DNA from: an uncultured Lachnospiraceae bacterium
GTDB taxonomy: Bacteria; Bacillota; Clostridia; Lachnospirales; Lachnospiraceae
Length of the DNA stretch: 64,000 bases
Assembly: GCA_949840805.1 (NCBI GenBank)
Contig: CATKXR010000003.1
Coordinates: 96,506-160,505, forward strand
Reading direction: 5' to 3'
In this document: positions 30,391 to 39,703 of the stretch, piece after piece
Position numbering within the stretch: the stretch's first letter is position 1
Layout of the letters: each line of letters opens with the position of its first letter
Made by a program: the position numbers and the translations under genes
Notes under the pieces: generated by a model
What the model was told of the DNA's origin: nothing
Database searches by the model: none
What the model saw: the letters and a program-made list of their open reading frames with translations, nothing else

Positions 30391-32121
30391 TTACACACCT
30401 CCGTTTTCGCCGTCCTCCAATAGAGAATGGCAAAGCTTCGTCAGAGTCGTCTTGGTCTCCGCTGTTGTCTCGCCCAAAAGCCCTGCGATCTCCTGGGCCA
30501 CCATCATCTGTTTATGGATGACCTTCTGGGCCAGGTCGATGGTATCCAGTTTCTTCTCATAATCGGCACGGGCCTGTTCTTCCTGCTGAGTAATATCAAT
30601 AAAGGTCGCAAGAACCGCGTTTTCCTTTTCTATGTAAACAATACTCTGGAGGGTATCCAGATGGTATTCGGGATAAGACACCTTCTTGCCATGAATATTC
30701 TGATGCGTGTCAAATACCCACTGGAAATCAGTCGGGTCAATAAATTCGTAAAGGTACATTTTCAGCGCCTCGGAACGTGTCTTCCCAAAATACTTTTCAC
30801 CTACGGCAGAATACTCTAAAATCTTCATCTCATCGTTCACCAGAAGAACCATATTGGGCGATGTCTCCATAACCAGATTGGAAAGGGATTCCGACTGTTC
30901 ATACATGTACGGGATACACATATTGAGTTCCGCTTTCTTCTGGAATACGGCGATTGCCTTTTCCCGGCAGGTAGGATAGCCGCAGGCGCCGCAGTTTAGC
31001 TCGTCATCCGGCCTGGTCTTCCCGGTTTTGGAAAGGATCTCCCGAATCTGGGCTTCCGTGGGAACCGGGTCTTTCGGAGAATGATCCTGGAAGGTCTTTG
31101 ACAGGGAAATCGATGCCCGCACAGGTTCTGTCTCTTCCTCCGGCACCGGATTGCGTGGTATCGCTTCCTCCATGTCCAGTTTTACCTTAAAACGGGAAAT
31201 GGATTTGTCCGTAACGGTGGGGCCTTTAATACAGCCGCCATAGCACATATTCATCTCAATGAAACAGCCTGTGATCTCTCCCCGGATCATGCTGTCGCAC
31301 AGCTCCATGCAGTTTTTCTCTCCATGAATGTAGAACTTGCGGTATTGGTCTGTCTTTTTCTCGGTAGCCACGACGGAACTGACCACGCCGCTGCTGACCG
31401 GATAAAGTCGGTTGATCCTGGGATCCTTTTCAAAAGGCATATCTTCACAGTCTTCGATGACAATATCTTCATCCTTCAGCCAGCGGTTAATGTCATTGAA
31501 ATTCAGCACCGCGTCAATATAATTCTTATGGCGCTCATCCTGGGCCTCCTGCTTTTTGGCGATGCAGGGGCCGAGAAATACAACTTTTGTGTCTCTGCCC
31601 AATTCCTGTTTTAAAAGCATTCCATGGGCGATCATGGGAGAAACCACCGGCGCCATGTACGGAATCAATTGAGGATAATATTTTTCAATCAGATCATTGA
31701 CACTGGGACAGCAGGTGGTAATGATATTTTTCATGGCGCCTTCTTCCAAAAGCCTGGCATATTCGGCCGTCACCAGGGCCGCGCCCTCGGAAGTCTCCCG
31801 GACATCAGAAAATCCCAGTTTTAGCAAGGCGGCACGGACCTGGCCGATCGTATGGTATTTGAGAAGCCCCATATAGGCAGGAGCCAGGGACACCACCACC
31901 TTTTCGCCCCTCACTATGTAGCTTTTTACCTTGCCCAGATCGCTGATTAAGGTCTTTGCCGACTGAGGGCATATCTGCAGGCAGCGTCCGCAAAGCACAC
32001 AGTTCTCCGGCATGATCTCCGCCCGCCCGTCTTTTACCATAATGGCCTTGACTTCACAGTTGCGGACACATTTATAACAATGCCGGCACTTGGTTGCCTT
32101 AAAGTCAATAATAGCCGCCAT
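30391..32121 (-). CDS. HydS-type sensory [FeFe]-hydrogenase with PAS domain
   Basis: Putative hydrogen or redox sensor (576 aa). Order: two [4Fe-4S] ferredoxin motifs (Cys 12, 15, 18, 22 and 41, 44, 47, 51); H-cluster domain with altered motifs TTCCPSV, LGPCIAKKQE and NMCYGGCIKGP; a four-cysteine Fes domain LNCGACGYPTCREKA with a later cysteine in LNMC; a PAS domain at about residues 415-520; and a helical tail that may be a coiled coil. This plan fits group C sensory hydrogenases. Unlike some relatives there is no histidine-kinase domain; the output partner is probably the PP2C phosphatase next door. It starts 2 bases after the [2Fe-2S] protein gene. Confidence 0.88.
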   Translation of the reverse strand: MAAIIDFKATKCRHCYKCVRNCEVKAIMVKDGRAEIMPENCVLCGRCLQICPQSAKTLISDLGKVKSYIVRGEKVVVSLAPAYMGLLKYHTIGQVRAALLKLGFSDVRETSEGAALVTAEYARLLEEGAMKNIITTCCPSVNDLIEKYYPQLIPYMAPVVSPMIAHGMLLKQELGRDTKVVFLGPCIAKKQEAQDERHKNYIDAVLNFNDINRWLKDEDIVIEDCEDMPFEKDPRINRLYPVSSGVVSSVVATEKKTDQYRKFYIHGEKNCMELCDSMIRGEITGCFIEMNMCYGGCIKGPTVTDKSISRFKVKLDMEEAIPRNPVPEEETEPVRASISLSKTFQDHSPKDPVPTEAQIREILSKTGKTRPDDELNCGACGYPTCREKAIAVFQKKAELNMCIPYMYEQSESLSNLVMETSPNMVLLVNDEMKILEYSAVGEKYFGKTRSEALKMYLYEFIDPTDFQWVFDTHQNIHGKKVSYPEYHLDTLQSIVYIEKENAVLATFIDITQQEEQARADYEKKLDTIDLAQKVIHKQMMVAQEIAGLLGETTAETKTTLTKLCHSLLEDGENGGV

Positions 32122-32123
32122 AT

Positions 32124-32363
32124 TTACAGCCTCCCCATGATTTCTTTATTGAAGAACTCTTCCGTGGTTTCCGGCGACAGGGAAAACAGCTCTCCGTCTA
32201 TGGTAACACAGACGCCGTTGACACAATTACCGCTGCAGAATGCGCCGTTTAAATCAACTTTATCAGCCACGTTATGGGTCTTTACCAGGGTCTGCAGTTT
32301 CTGGATGATCTCTCTTGACCCTCTTAAATGACATGCACTTCCAATACAAATCGATACTCTCAT
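32124..32363 (-). CDS. thioredoxin-like [2Fe-2S] protein
   Basis: Small electron carrier of 79 aa with four cysteines at 6, 11, 43 and 47 in the patterns CIGSAC and CSGNC, the thioredoxin-like [2Fe-2S] motif of NuoE/HydC-type subunits, but without the N-terminal helical domain those carry. The ATG at 32363 is chosen because AAGGGAG lies just before it; an upstream in-frame TTG sits within that ribosome site. First gene of the hydrogenase signalling unit, so it may deliver or take electrons for HydS or the group B enzyme. Confidence 0.88.
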   Translation of the reverse strand: MRVSICIGSACHLRGSREIIQKLQTLVKTHNVADKVDLNGAFCSGNCVNGVCVTIDGELFSLSPETTEEFFNKEIMGRL

Positions 32364-32429
32364 AACTTCTCCCTTCAAAATGTGAAATGAATTCTGCTGT
32401 TTTTCGCACTGCTCGCTGCTTACGTGGAC

Positions 32430-32458
32430 ATTATCTCATACTGACAAATTTTTATCAA
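32430..32458 (-). promoter_or_regulatory. promoter of the hydrogenase signalling unit
   Basis: On the minus strand TTGATA, 17 bases, GATAAT, about 60 bases before the first ATG. Confidence 0.65.
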
Positions 32459-32542
32459 TTGTTTTTTTGCCAAAATATATGGATTTTTGTCCAATTTATG
32501 TAACGATCCGGATAACAGGCAGTCAGGAAAACGTCCGGCGGA

Positions 32543-34252
32543 TCAGCTTTCCTTCCCTGTTCCCTCCTGCGGTTCTTCCAGGCTTTTGCCTTCCGGTATC
32601 ATCTGGTCTTTCTTAAACTCTTCCGGATGTTCGCTTTCCGGTAATCTATGGCCTTTTCCGAATCCTTCCGGGCGTTCGCCTTCCGGCGGCATCTGGCCTC
32701 CCCTGAATCTTCCCGGCCTTTCCGGGCGGCCGTTTTCTTCCCGCAAAGCTCCTGGGGCTCTCCCATGGCCTCCCATACCGCCTGCAGGCGTGCCATAAAC
32801 CGTCTCCAAACCGTTTGCCTCCAGTTCGATCACGCTTTCCTCTTCCCCGCCATTTTCTGTCAATACCTGATAAACACTTCCGTTCTGCAGGCCAGGCACA
32901 CTGATGATTGCCGTGTCGAAAGCTTTTTCGGGCCTGTATTCCCCCAATGCCTGCCCTTCCTCATCCGCCAGCCGGATCACACTCCCTGCCTCCTGGCTTT
33001 CCTCCCAATATATTACCAGATAATTCTGCGAGGAATCCTCTCCAAAAGTCTGCATCATGCCTGATGTTCCCGCCGCAAATACCACTCCTCCCGTCAGCCG
33101 TGCCCTGCCATTGTAATCAAGAATCCCGTCGCCCCGGCTTACCGGCCCGCTTAAATACAATTCTCCTCCCTCCATGTACAAATCCCCGTTGGAATCAATC
33201 CCGTCCGCCATGGCATCCAGCCAGACCTGGCCTCCGGCAATACGTGTATAGACACCTTCCTGATCCTGCATTTTCTCCTGCTCCGTTTCCACGGATGCCG
33301 CTGAATTGATTCCGTCATCCTGAGTCACCGCCTTTACCTGGCCGCCCAGAATGTCCACCGTCTTTCCTGCCAGCCCTTCCTGGCTCTCCGTCACATTTAT
33401 ATTCCCGCCCCGCACAATCAATGCCGTTTCCGCCTGAATTCCGTCATCCCCGGCCGCTATGGCAATCTGGCCACCGTCTATCCAGATATATCCCTTATCG
33501 GGATCCTCATCGTGATTTGATTTTATCCCGTCCTTCCCTGCCTGGATATCCAGCGTTCCGTCCCGGATAATCACAGAATCCCTGCCCTTTAACCCGTCAC
33601 TCTCCGCATTTATGGCGATCGTCCCGTCCATCACCTTCAGATTGTCCTTGCTGTGGATGCCGCATTTATAATTTCCATGGATCTCCAGCCGGCCTGAACC
33701 ATTGATTGTCAGGTCCCCTTTCACAAAAACCGGTGCGTCCGGCTCATCTTCATCGCTGCTTTCATATTGATACACATTTCCGTCTTCAATTATATTCTTC
33801 GTGCCATCTGCCAATGTCAGCACTACTTTGGCCTTCTCCACGCTATAGACCGGCGCTGTGGTTTTACCTAACAATTCCGCCTGATTTAATATCAGATGAA
33901 CCAGCTCATCTTCTCCTGCCTCGATCCGGATCTGCCCGTCTTGCGTATTTCCGGATACAACATAAGCTCCTCCTTTTGTTATTACTGCCTGGCCGCCCGA
34001 TATCAGGATCCCGTCCCCTTCCGCCCGGATGCCCTCATCTGAAAACACCAGCTTTCCCGCAGATTGCTCATCCCATCCGTCCTCAAAATCTTCCGGCTCA
34101 TACGAAATGGTTTTTTCTCCCCCTTCACCTAAAAGGGCTGTCACGTCCGTTTTTCCGTTATCGTCTGTTTTCCCGCCGCATCCGGCTGCAAGGCAGATCA
34201 CAAGCCCGGCTGCAAGGCAAGTGGCTGTTCTTCTTTTTATCATTCTCTTCAT
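32543..34252 (-). CDS. Cthe_2159/DUF4353-type carbohydrate-binding lipoprotein
   Basis: Surface lipoprotein of about 569 aa. Lipobox LAAGC in the N-terminal signal, then a beta-helix built of repeats such as GDLTINGSGRLEIHGN, GIHSKDNLKVMDGTI, GLKGRDSVIIRDGTL and GIKSNHDEDPD, typical of the family whose type member binds acidic plant polysaccharide. The last ~80 residues are a Gly/Pro/Glu/Arg-rich tail, likely unstructured. The start at 34252 (basic MKRMIKRR) suits a signal peptide; an ATG three codons later is also possible. Third gene of a VTC-DUF4956 unit. Binding substrate is inferred from the family only. Confidence 0.82.
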   Translation of the reverse strand: MKRMIKRRTATCLAAGLVICLAAGCGGKTDDNGKTDVTALLGEGGEKTISYEPEDFEDGWDEQSAGKLVFSDEGIRAEGDGILISGGQAVITKGGAYVVSGNTQDGQIRIEAGEDELVHLILNQAELLGKTTAPVYSVEKAKVVLTLADGTKNIIEDGNVYQYESSDEDEPDAPVFVKGDLTINGSGRLEIHGNYKCGIHSKDNLKVMDGTIAINAESDGLKGRDSVIIRDGTLDIQAGKDGIKSNHDEDPDKGYIWIDGGQIAIAAGDDGIQAETALIVRGGNINVTESQEGLAGKTVDILGGQVKAVTQDDGINSAASVETEQEKMQDQEGVYTRIAGGQVWLDAMADGIDSNGDLYMEGGELYLSGPVSRGDGILDYNGRARLTGGVVFAAGTSGMMQTFGEDSSQNYLVIYWEESQEAGSVIRLADEEGQALGEYRPEKAFDTAIISVPGLQNGSVYQVLTENGGEEESVIELEANGLETVYGTPAGGMGGHGRAPGALREENGRPERPGRFRGGQMPPEGERPEGFGKGHRLPESEHPEEFKKDQMIPEGKSLEEPQEGTGKES

Positions 34253-34298
34253 CCTTCCATCTGCTCCTTTCCTGTCCCGCCAACACATCGATAGACTT

Positions 34299-34973
34299 TT
34301 AAAGCTCCTCCCGCCCTGCCGCAACCCGCCCGCATACCAAGCTTAAATTGCCGTTCCGGCACCGCACTTCATCTAAAAATTCCTTCTCCTTTGACGCATC
34401 CCGAAGCCGGATATAATACTGCAGTTCATACAAACTTCCCATATTCACGGTACGGACCCGCATAAGCTCTGCCTGATCCGTATATTTGTGAAACAAATCG
34501 TCAAAAATCCCCTGATAATCCAGATTTTCCGAAATGGTTATCTTCAGTTCCTTTTCCCCGCTCCCTTTCCCCCATGGAAGCCGTACCGTCAGAAGAGTCA
34601 CGATGCCGGCCATAACCAGAAGCGCCAGGGCGACGCCCACATATCCCATTCCTGCTGCCAGCCCTATGGCCATAGCCAGAAAGATACTGCTGATCTCCCT
34701 GGAATTTCCCGGGGCTGAACGAAACCGCACAAGGCTGAACGCTCCCATTACCGCCACTCCTGTCCCCAGATTGCCATTGACCAACATGATCACCGTCTGC
34801 ACAATCACCGGCAGCATTACAAGAGTATGTACAAAATTCCTTGTCACCTGATTCCTGTATGCATGAATCCATGCCAGCGCCACCCCCATTAAAAGAGAGG
34901 ATACCATACAAAATAAAAATTCTCCCAATGCTACAGGCGCCGCCGAACCGTTTGATAAAATACTGTCAAGCAC
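34299..34973 (-). CDS. DUF4956 membrane protein
   Basis: Membrane protein of about 224 aa with four hydrophobic segments in the first 140 residues (near FLFCMVSSLLMGVALAW, FVHTLVMLPVIVQTVIML, IFLAMAIGLAAGMGYV and ALALLVMAGIVTLL) and a soluble C-terminal domain. The motif GAFSLVRFRSAPGNSREI between helices 2 and 3 is the family signature. I prefer the GTG at 34973 (AGGAGG ten bases upstream), which overlaps the VTC gene's end by 8 bases; a longer ATG start would lie deep in that gene. Function unknown; the family repeatedly occurs beside VTC-domain genes. Confidence 0.82.
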   Translation of the reverse strand: MLDSILSNGSAAPVALGEFLFCMVSSLLMGVALAWIHAYRNQVTRNFVHTLVMLPVIVQTVIMLVNGNLGTGVAVMGAFSLVRFRSAPGNSREISSIFLAMAIGLAAGMGYVGVALALLVMAGIVTLLTVRLPWGKGSGEKELKITISENLDYQGIFDDLFHKYTDQAELMRVRTVNMGSLYELQYYIRLRDASKEKEFLDEVRCRNGNLSLVCGRVAAGREEL

Positions 34974-35682
34974 AGGCTTCTTCCCCTCCTTCCGTCTCCT
35001 CGGCCACATAGTCCTGATAAAAAGTTCCATACTTTGAATAAGACACCGGATAAATCCCCAGCTCGGAAAAAACCCTGCTCATCCACACCGGCATTGCCCC
35101 CGGAATCTTTACTTCCATTAAAAACATGCCTTTGTCCAAAAATACCGTCCCATAACTTCCCTTATCCAATTCCACGTCATACCGGCGCGCCCGGATATCC
35201 ATATCAAAAGTGATCCGAAGCTCCGGATTCTCCTTTCCCAAAAAAGCAATCCTCTCATATGCCAGATACACGGCCGGCCTTGCCTGGTAGCGCCTCAAAG
35301 CATAATCAATCTCCTTTAATATCTGGCTGTCCGTCTCCAGCCTGATTCCGTCATACAGGTATTTTCGTGCATCTTCGTATTTCATGGATGCCCTCCGTTT
35401 ATAGACCACTCCATCAAATTTTTTCTTCAATTCCAGATATACCGTATCTTCATTTCCGGGAGTGCCATAGCTTCTCAGCCGCAGTTTTTCCTTATAGACC
35501 GGTTTTTCCAGGGAATACCGGATCAGCTCCCAATCCTTCGTGTCAAAATACACGTTGCATATGGTATGTTTCCCATATTGCTCCGGCAGAATCCTTGTTA
35601 TAATTCTGCTGATCAGCTCCTGGTACTGTTCCCTGGAAATGATATATTTTTTCTCGTAACGCCTGAAATTCTCCTCTGCCAT
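34966..35682 (-). CDS. VTC-domain protein, polyphosphate-polymerase-like
   Basis: Soluble protein of 238 aa with the VTC tunnel fold, which in yeast makes polyphosphate from ATP. Family features: N-terminal RRYEKKYIIS, CNVYFDTKDWELIR, KEKLRLRSYG, VYLELKKKFDGVVYKRR with the alternating basic and acidic residues that line the tunnel, and near the end VFLMEVKIPGAMPVW. ATG 35682 follows AAAGGAG. It starts a three-gene unit with DUF4956 and a surface lipoprotein. Bacterial members have mostly not been tested; activity here is inference. Confidence 0.85.
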   Translation of the reverse strand: MAEENFRRYEKKYIISREQYQELISRIITRILPEQYGKHTICNVYFDTKDWELIRYSLEKPVYKEKLRLRSYGTPGNEDTVYLELKKKFDGVVYKRRASMKYEDARKYLYDGIRLETDSQILKEIDYALRRYQARPAVYLAYERIAFLGKENPELRITFDMDIRARRYDVELDKGSYGTVFLDKGMFLMEVKIPGAMPVWMSRVFSELGIYPVSYSKYGTFYQDYVAEETEGGEEACA

Positions 35683-35847
35683 CCTCTGTTTCTCCTTTCG
35701 CTTTCAGCCTGTACGGATATTGGAGCCGTTTTTAAACGGCGCTCCTTTTCCCGGCTTTTCCTTTAGAATATTGGATAAATGTGTTTGGATTTTGATAAGA
35801 ATGTGAGAGATTTATGAAGATATGCCCGCAGGTATACCATGCATCGC

Positions 35848-36735
35848 CTACAGATAGCTTTCCCTGCGGTTCCCGTTTCTGCGAAAATAGTTTCCGATAT
35901 TTGTAATACACAAAAGCGTGCCTGTCAGAAAAAACCCCGGAATCAGGATCATCCACCAGTATCCCCCAAGAAGCGCCCTTTCTGACAAAGACAGCATACT
36001 GCCCCATGATAAGACCTCCAAAGGAAGGCCGATCCCCATAAAGCTTAAAGTGGATTCTGCAACAATGGCGCTCCGGATGTTCATAACCACCATGAACATG
36101 ACAGAAGACACAAAGTTCGGCGCAAGATGCTTTAAGAGAATGTGAAAAAATCCCCCTCCCATGCACCTTGATGCAATCACATACCCACTTTTCTTAAGCT
36201 GGCAGACCTCTGTGCGGATTACCTTGGCCATGGCAGTCCATCCGGTGATTCCGATGACAACAGAAAGAGTAATCACATTTGCCTTCCCCAAAACTGCCTG
36301 CAGCAGAATGATAAGCAGCATTCCCGGCACGCTCATCAGAATCTCAGCCAGGCGCATCATCAGCCCGTCCAGCCATTTGGGGGCAAGACCGCTGGCAGAA
36401 CCAAATATGACAGCCGTCACGGTAGAAACCAGCGCCGACATAAAACCGATAAAAAGAGAGATTTTCCCCCCGTACCAGATCATGGAAAAAATATCCCGTC
36501 CCATGGTATCCGTCCCAAACCAGAATTTCCTTCCGGGCATAACACTGCAGTTTTCCAGATCCATAAAAGCCGGATCCCCTGGAACCCATATTTCACAAGC
36601 CATGCAGCCAAACACTACAGCCAGTAAAAACACCATAGAAAACACAGGCTTTCCCTCATACCATTTTATCTTTTTATTCCGTATCGTTTTCTCCTCAGGC
36701 CTTATCCCTGCAACAGTAAATAACCCGTTATCCAT
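35848..36735 (-). CDS. ABC transporter permease, OppC/DppC type
   Basis: Membrane subunit (295 aa) of a family 5-type importer. An N-terminal helix follows a basic cytoplasmic segment, then five more helices with the EAA loop near EILMSVPGMLLIILLQAV and the GITGWTAMAKVIRTEV coupling region. It also shows the OppC_N-like segment FGTDTMGRDIFS. ATG 36735 lies 60 bases after oppB. Last gene of a five-gene transporter unit; a hairpin follows its end near 35730. Confidence 0.9.
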   Translation of the reverse strand: MDNGLFTVAGIRPEEKTIRNKKIKWYEGKPVFSMVFLLAVVFGCMACEIWVPGDPAFMDLENCSVMPGRKFWFGTDTMGRDIFSMIWYGGKISLFIGFMSALVSTVTAVIFGSASGLAPKWLDGLMMRLAEILMSVPGMLLIILLQAVLGKANVITLSVVIGITGWTAMAKVIRTEVCQLKKSGYVIASRCMGGGFFHILLKHLAPNFVSSVMFMVVMNIRSAIVAESTLSFMGIGLPLEVLSWGSMLSLSERALLGGYWWMILIPGFFLTGTLLCITNIGNYFRRNGNRRESYL

Positions 36736-36795
36736 TTTTTCACCCCTGCCTTGCTCCCTATATCTTGTTCCATTCCGTCAAAAAGCCGCATGGCA

Positions 36796-37779
36796 TTACC
36801 TGCCGTCTTCATCTCCCCGGATTCTCGGATCAATCCGCTCGTTCACTGCCTGGGCAATAAGGCTGCACAGAATCACCAGGGAACCGGAAAAAACACATAA
36901 GACCATTAACAAATTATAATCCTTATACCGCGCGCTTTCATAGGTCAGAGTGCCGATTCCGGGATAAGAAAAAACCATCTCAATAATAGAAGTCCCCCCC
37001 AGGATATGAGGCACGGAAATCGCCATAATACTCAGGTAAGAAGGCATAATATTGCGCAGGCAATGGCCGAACAGGATCTTTCCCTTCCCAAGTCCCTTTG
37101 ATTTGGCCAGCAGAACATAGTCCGCACGGATCTCCTCTAAGAGTTTGTTGCGGACCATAAAGGCATAATACCATAAATGCCCGGTCACTACCAATGCCAT
37201 AGGAAGGATCAGATGTACCGCCCGGTCGCCGACATCATGAACCTTTCCCGCACAGTAAGCCCCGCTGCTGGGCAGTATCTTCAGCCATACGGAAAAAACA
37301 AGAATCAATACGAGAGAAAACCAAAATTCCGGTATGCAGCTTGTAATGACTCCCGCCTGGCACAAAATCTTATCGGCCGGCCGGTCCTCAAACCACGCGC
37401 AGAAAATTCCCACAAGCAGCGCAAGCACAAAGATCAGAATAAATCCGCCTCCGCCCAGAACCAATGTATTGAAAAACCTTTCTTGTATGACCTCCAGCAC
37501 ATTTCTTTTATATTTAAAGGAAATACCAAAATCTCCGTGAACCGCATTTTTCAGCCATCTCCCATACTGGACATAAACGGGATCCTCAAGCCCCAGCTTC
37601 TTTCTGGCCCACTCCTGCTCGTCCGGACTCATTTTTTCCGCCCGGTCGCCATAATAGGAAACAAGCGGATCACCAGGAGCAAGCCTGGCCACATAAAAAA
37701 CAGACAGGGAAAGGACAAAAATACTGGCAAAATAAACCATCAGTTTTTTTCCACAGTACAAAACCATATTCCGGCTCAT
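36796..37779 (-). CDS. ABC transporter permease, OppB/DppB type
   Basis: Membrane subunit (327 aa) with six hydrophobic segments. Typical features: first helix followed by LAPGDPLVSYYG, then YGRWLKNAVHGDFGISF, and the cytoplasmic coupling loop ADYVLLAKSKGLGKGKILFGHCLRN with the conserved A-x3-G. The unit is SBP, ATPase D, ATPase F, permease B, permease C; this gene begins 1 base after the second ATPase gene ends. Substrate (peptides or nickel-like ligands) cannot be told from the permease. Confidence 0.92.
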   Translation of the reverse strand: MSRNMVLYCGKKLMVYFASIFVLSLSVFYVARLAPGDPLVSYYGDRAEKMSPDEQEWARKKLGLEDPVYVQYGRWLKNAVHGDFGISFKYKRNVLEVIQERFFNTLVLGGGGFILIFVLALLVGIFCAWFEDRPADKILCQAGVITSCIPEFWFSLVLILVFSVWLKILPSSGAYCAGKVHDVGDRAVHLILPMALVVTGHLWYYAFMVRNKLLEEIRADYVLLAKSKGLGKGKILFGHCLRNIMPSYLSIMAISVPHILGGTSIIEMVFSYPGIGTLTYESARYKDYNLLMVLCVFSGSLVILCSLIAQAVNERIDPRIRGDEDGR

Positions 37780-37780
37780 G

Positions 37781-38686
37781 CTAAATCTCCTTCCCTCCGT
37801 TATTCTCTAACACGAAATGGCCCGGCGACACCATCTCCATTCTCTCCCCGGGACAAAAAGCATCTTCATCAAAGACCTGGAACTTCCTTTTTCTTTCAAG
37901 GACCGGATCCGGTATCGGAATGGCAGACAACAATGCCTTTGTATAAGGATGCATCGGATTGTTAAACAATTCCTTTACCGGTGCCGTTTCCACGATCTTC
38001 CCCCGGTACATGACCCCCACCCGGTCGCATAAAAAACGAACCACCGACAAATCATGGGCAATAAACAAAAAAGTAAATCCATGTTCCTTTTGCAGATGCT
38101 TAAAAAGGTTTAAAATCTGCGCCTGGATGGAGACATCCAGGGAGGCAACCGGCTCGTCTGCCACCAAAAACTCCGGCTCCATGGCAAGAGCCCTTGCAAT
38201 GGCCACCCGCTGGCGCATGCCGCCGGACAGCTCCCATGGATATTTTTCCAGATAAGACGCCTCCATCCCCACATAAGAAAGCTGAAATTCCGCCTCCGCA
38301 CGGCAGGACCCTCTGGGCGGCGTCCTGCGGCTGATCACCATTGGTTCGGCAATAATGTCTTTCACCTTCATTCGCTGGTTCAGGCTGGATGTGGAATCCT
38401 GAAAAATCATCTGCCGTCTGGTCTGAAGCATTTTTTTATTTTGTCGGTAAGACTTTGGTTCTGTGGTGCAAATATTTTTATACCAGACCGTCCCGCCCCA
38501 TGGCTTGTACACGTTCATCACACACCTTGCCACCGTGGATTTTCCCGATCCGGACTCCCCTACCAGCCCAAAAACCTCCCCTTCCTCAATCTGAAAAGAT
38601 ATATGATCCACAGCACGAATCCGGATCTTTCCGGCCGGCCGGAACTCATGAACCAGATCTTCCACCTTCACAAGAGTCTTACCCAT
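37781..38686 (-). CDS. ABC transporter ATPase, OppF/DppF type
   Basis: Cytoplasmic ATPase of 301 aa. Walker A GESGSGKST, Q-loop, signature LSGGMRQRVAIARALAMEP, Walker B FLVADEPVASLD, and the switch histidine in FIAHDLSVVR; the C-terminal oligopeptide-type extension contains HPYTKALLSAIP. Its start overlaps the end of the OppD-type gene by 8 bases, so the two ATPases are made together. Pairs with the neighbouring D-type ATPase as a heterodimer. Confidence 0.94.
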   Translation of the reverse strand: MGKTLVKVEDLVHEFRPAGKIRIRAVDHISFQIEEGEVFGLVGESGSGKSTVARCVMNVYKPWGGTVWYKNICTTEPKSYRQNKKMLQTRRQMIFQDSTSSLNQRMKVKDIIAEPMVISRRTPPRGSCRAEAEFQLSYVGMEASYLEKYPWELSGGMRQRVAIARALAMEPEFLVADEPVASLDVSIQAQILNLFKHLQKEHGFTFLFIAHDLSVVRFLCDRVGVMYRGKIVETAPVKELFNNPMHPYTKALLSAIPIPDPVLERKRKFQVFDEDAFCPGERMEMVSPGHFVLENNGGKEI

Positions 38687-39692
38687 GGCGGCGCCCTCCT
38701 GTCGGAGCTTTTATTTCGGGTGCCCGTTTATCCAAAAGCCAGGTGGCGGCATAGTGGGTATCCGTCACCCGGAACATAGGAGGCTCCTCCTCATAATCAA
38801 TGGCCAGCGCATAAGGATTCCGGCAGGCAAATGCATCTCCCTCAGGCGGATAAAGCAAAGATGGCGGCATGCCGGGAATCGTGTACAGCTCCTCTCTTTC
38901 TCCTGCCAAAGACGGAAGCGACATCATGAGCCCCCAGGTATACGGATGCCTGGGATCATAAAAGATTTCTTCCGCCGTGCCGATCTCCACAATCTTCCCG
39001 GCATACATCACCGCCACCCGGTCAGCTATACGGGCCACCACTCCAAGATCGTGAGAAACAAGGATCATGGCAGTCTTCAGTTTTTTCTGGATATCACGGA
39101 TCAGGTCAAGAATCTGAGCCTGAACCGTCACATCCAGGGCCGTTGTAGGCTCATCGGCAAACAAAATCTCCGGGTCTGACGCCAACGCTATAGCCAGGAC
39201 GCTTCTCTGACGCATTCCTCCGGAAAAATCATAAGGATATAGCTTGTACCGTTTTTCCGGCTGTCCGATCCCCACCAGCTCCATCAGCTCTATGACCCTC
39301 TCATAAACCTTTTCTCTTGTCAATTCCTGATGATGCACCCGGACTGCCTCCCCTATCTGCCGTCCAATGGGAATCGTAGGGTTGAGAGAAGTCATGGGAT
39401 CCTGAAACACCATGGAAAAAATCCGTCCTCTCATCTTTCTCATATCCCGCTCCCCATAACGGGTAATATCCCTGCCCTTCACCAGGATGCTTCCTCCCTC
39501 TATCCGGGCCGTGGACGGCAGAAGCTTCATTATGGCCTTGCACAGTACACTTTTTCCGCAGCCTGACTCGCCTATCACTGCCATCACCTCTCCTGCCTGC
39601 AGAGAAAAAGACACGTCCCGTACCGCATGGATCTTTCCCTGGGGAACGTCAAAACTGACCGAAAGGTTTTTCACTTCCAAAATATGTTCCAT
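38679..39692 (-). CDS. ABC transporter ATPase, OppD/DppD type
   Basis: Cytoplasmic ATPase of 337 aa. Walker A GESGCGKSV, signature DFSGGMRQRSVLAIALASDP, Walker B ILFADEPTTALD, switch region LVSHDLGVVARIAD, and the C-terminal HPYTWGLMMSLPS that ends in a cysteine-containing FACRNPY segment, as in members with a C-terminal iron-sulfur-like region. Starts 12 bases after the substrate-binding protein gene. Complete. Confidence 0.94.
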   Translation of the reverse strand: MEHILEVKNLSVSFDVPQGKIHAVRDVSFSLQAGEVMAVIGESGCGKSVLCKAIMKLLPSTARIEGGSILVKGRDITRYGERDMRKMRGRIFSMVFQDPMTSLNPTIPIGRQIGEAVRVHHQELTREKVYERVIELMELVGIGQPEKRYKLYPYDFSGGMRQRSVLAIALASDPEILFADEPTTALDVTVQAQILDLIRDIQKKLKTAMILVSHDLGVVARIADRVAVMYAGKIVEIGTAEEIFYDPRHPYTWGLMMSLPSLAGEREELYTIPGMPPSLLYPPEGDAFACRNPYALAIDYEEEPPMFRVTDTHYAATWLLDKRAPEIKAPTGGRRHG

Positions 39693-39703
39693 TTAAATCC
39701 ACC

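Noticed and set aside
35732..36166. Minus-strand frame of 144 codons overlapping the OppC end
   Set aside because: Overlaps a well-supported permease in another frame and shows no motif or ribosome site.
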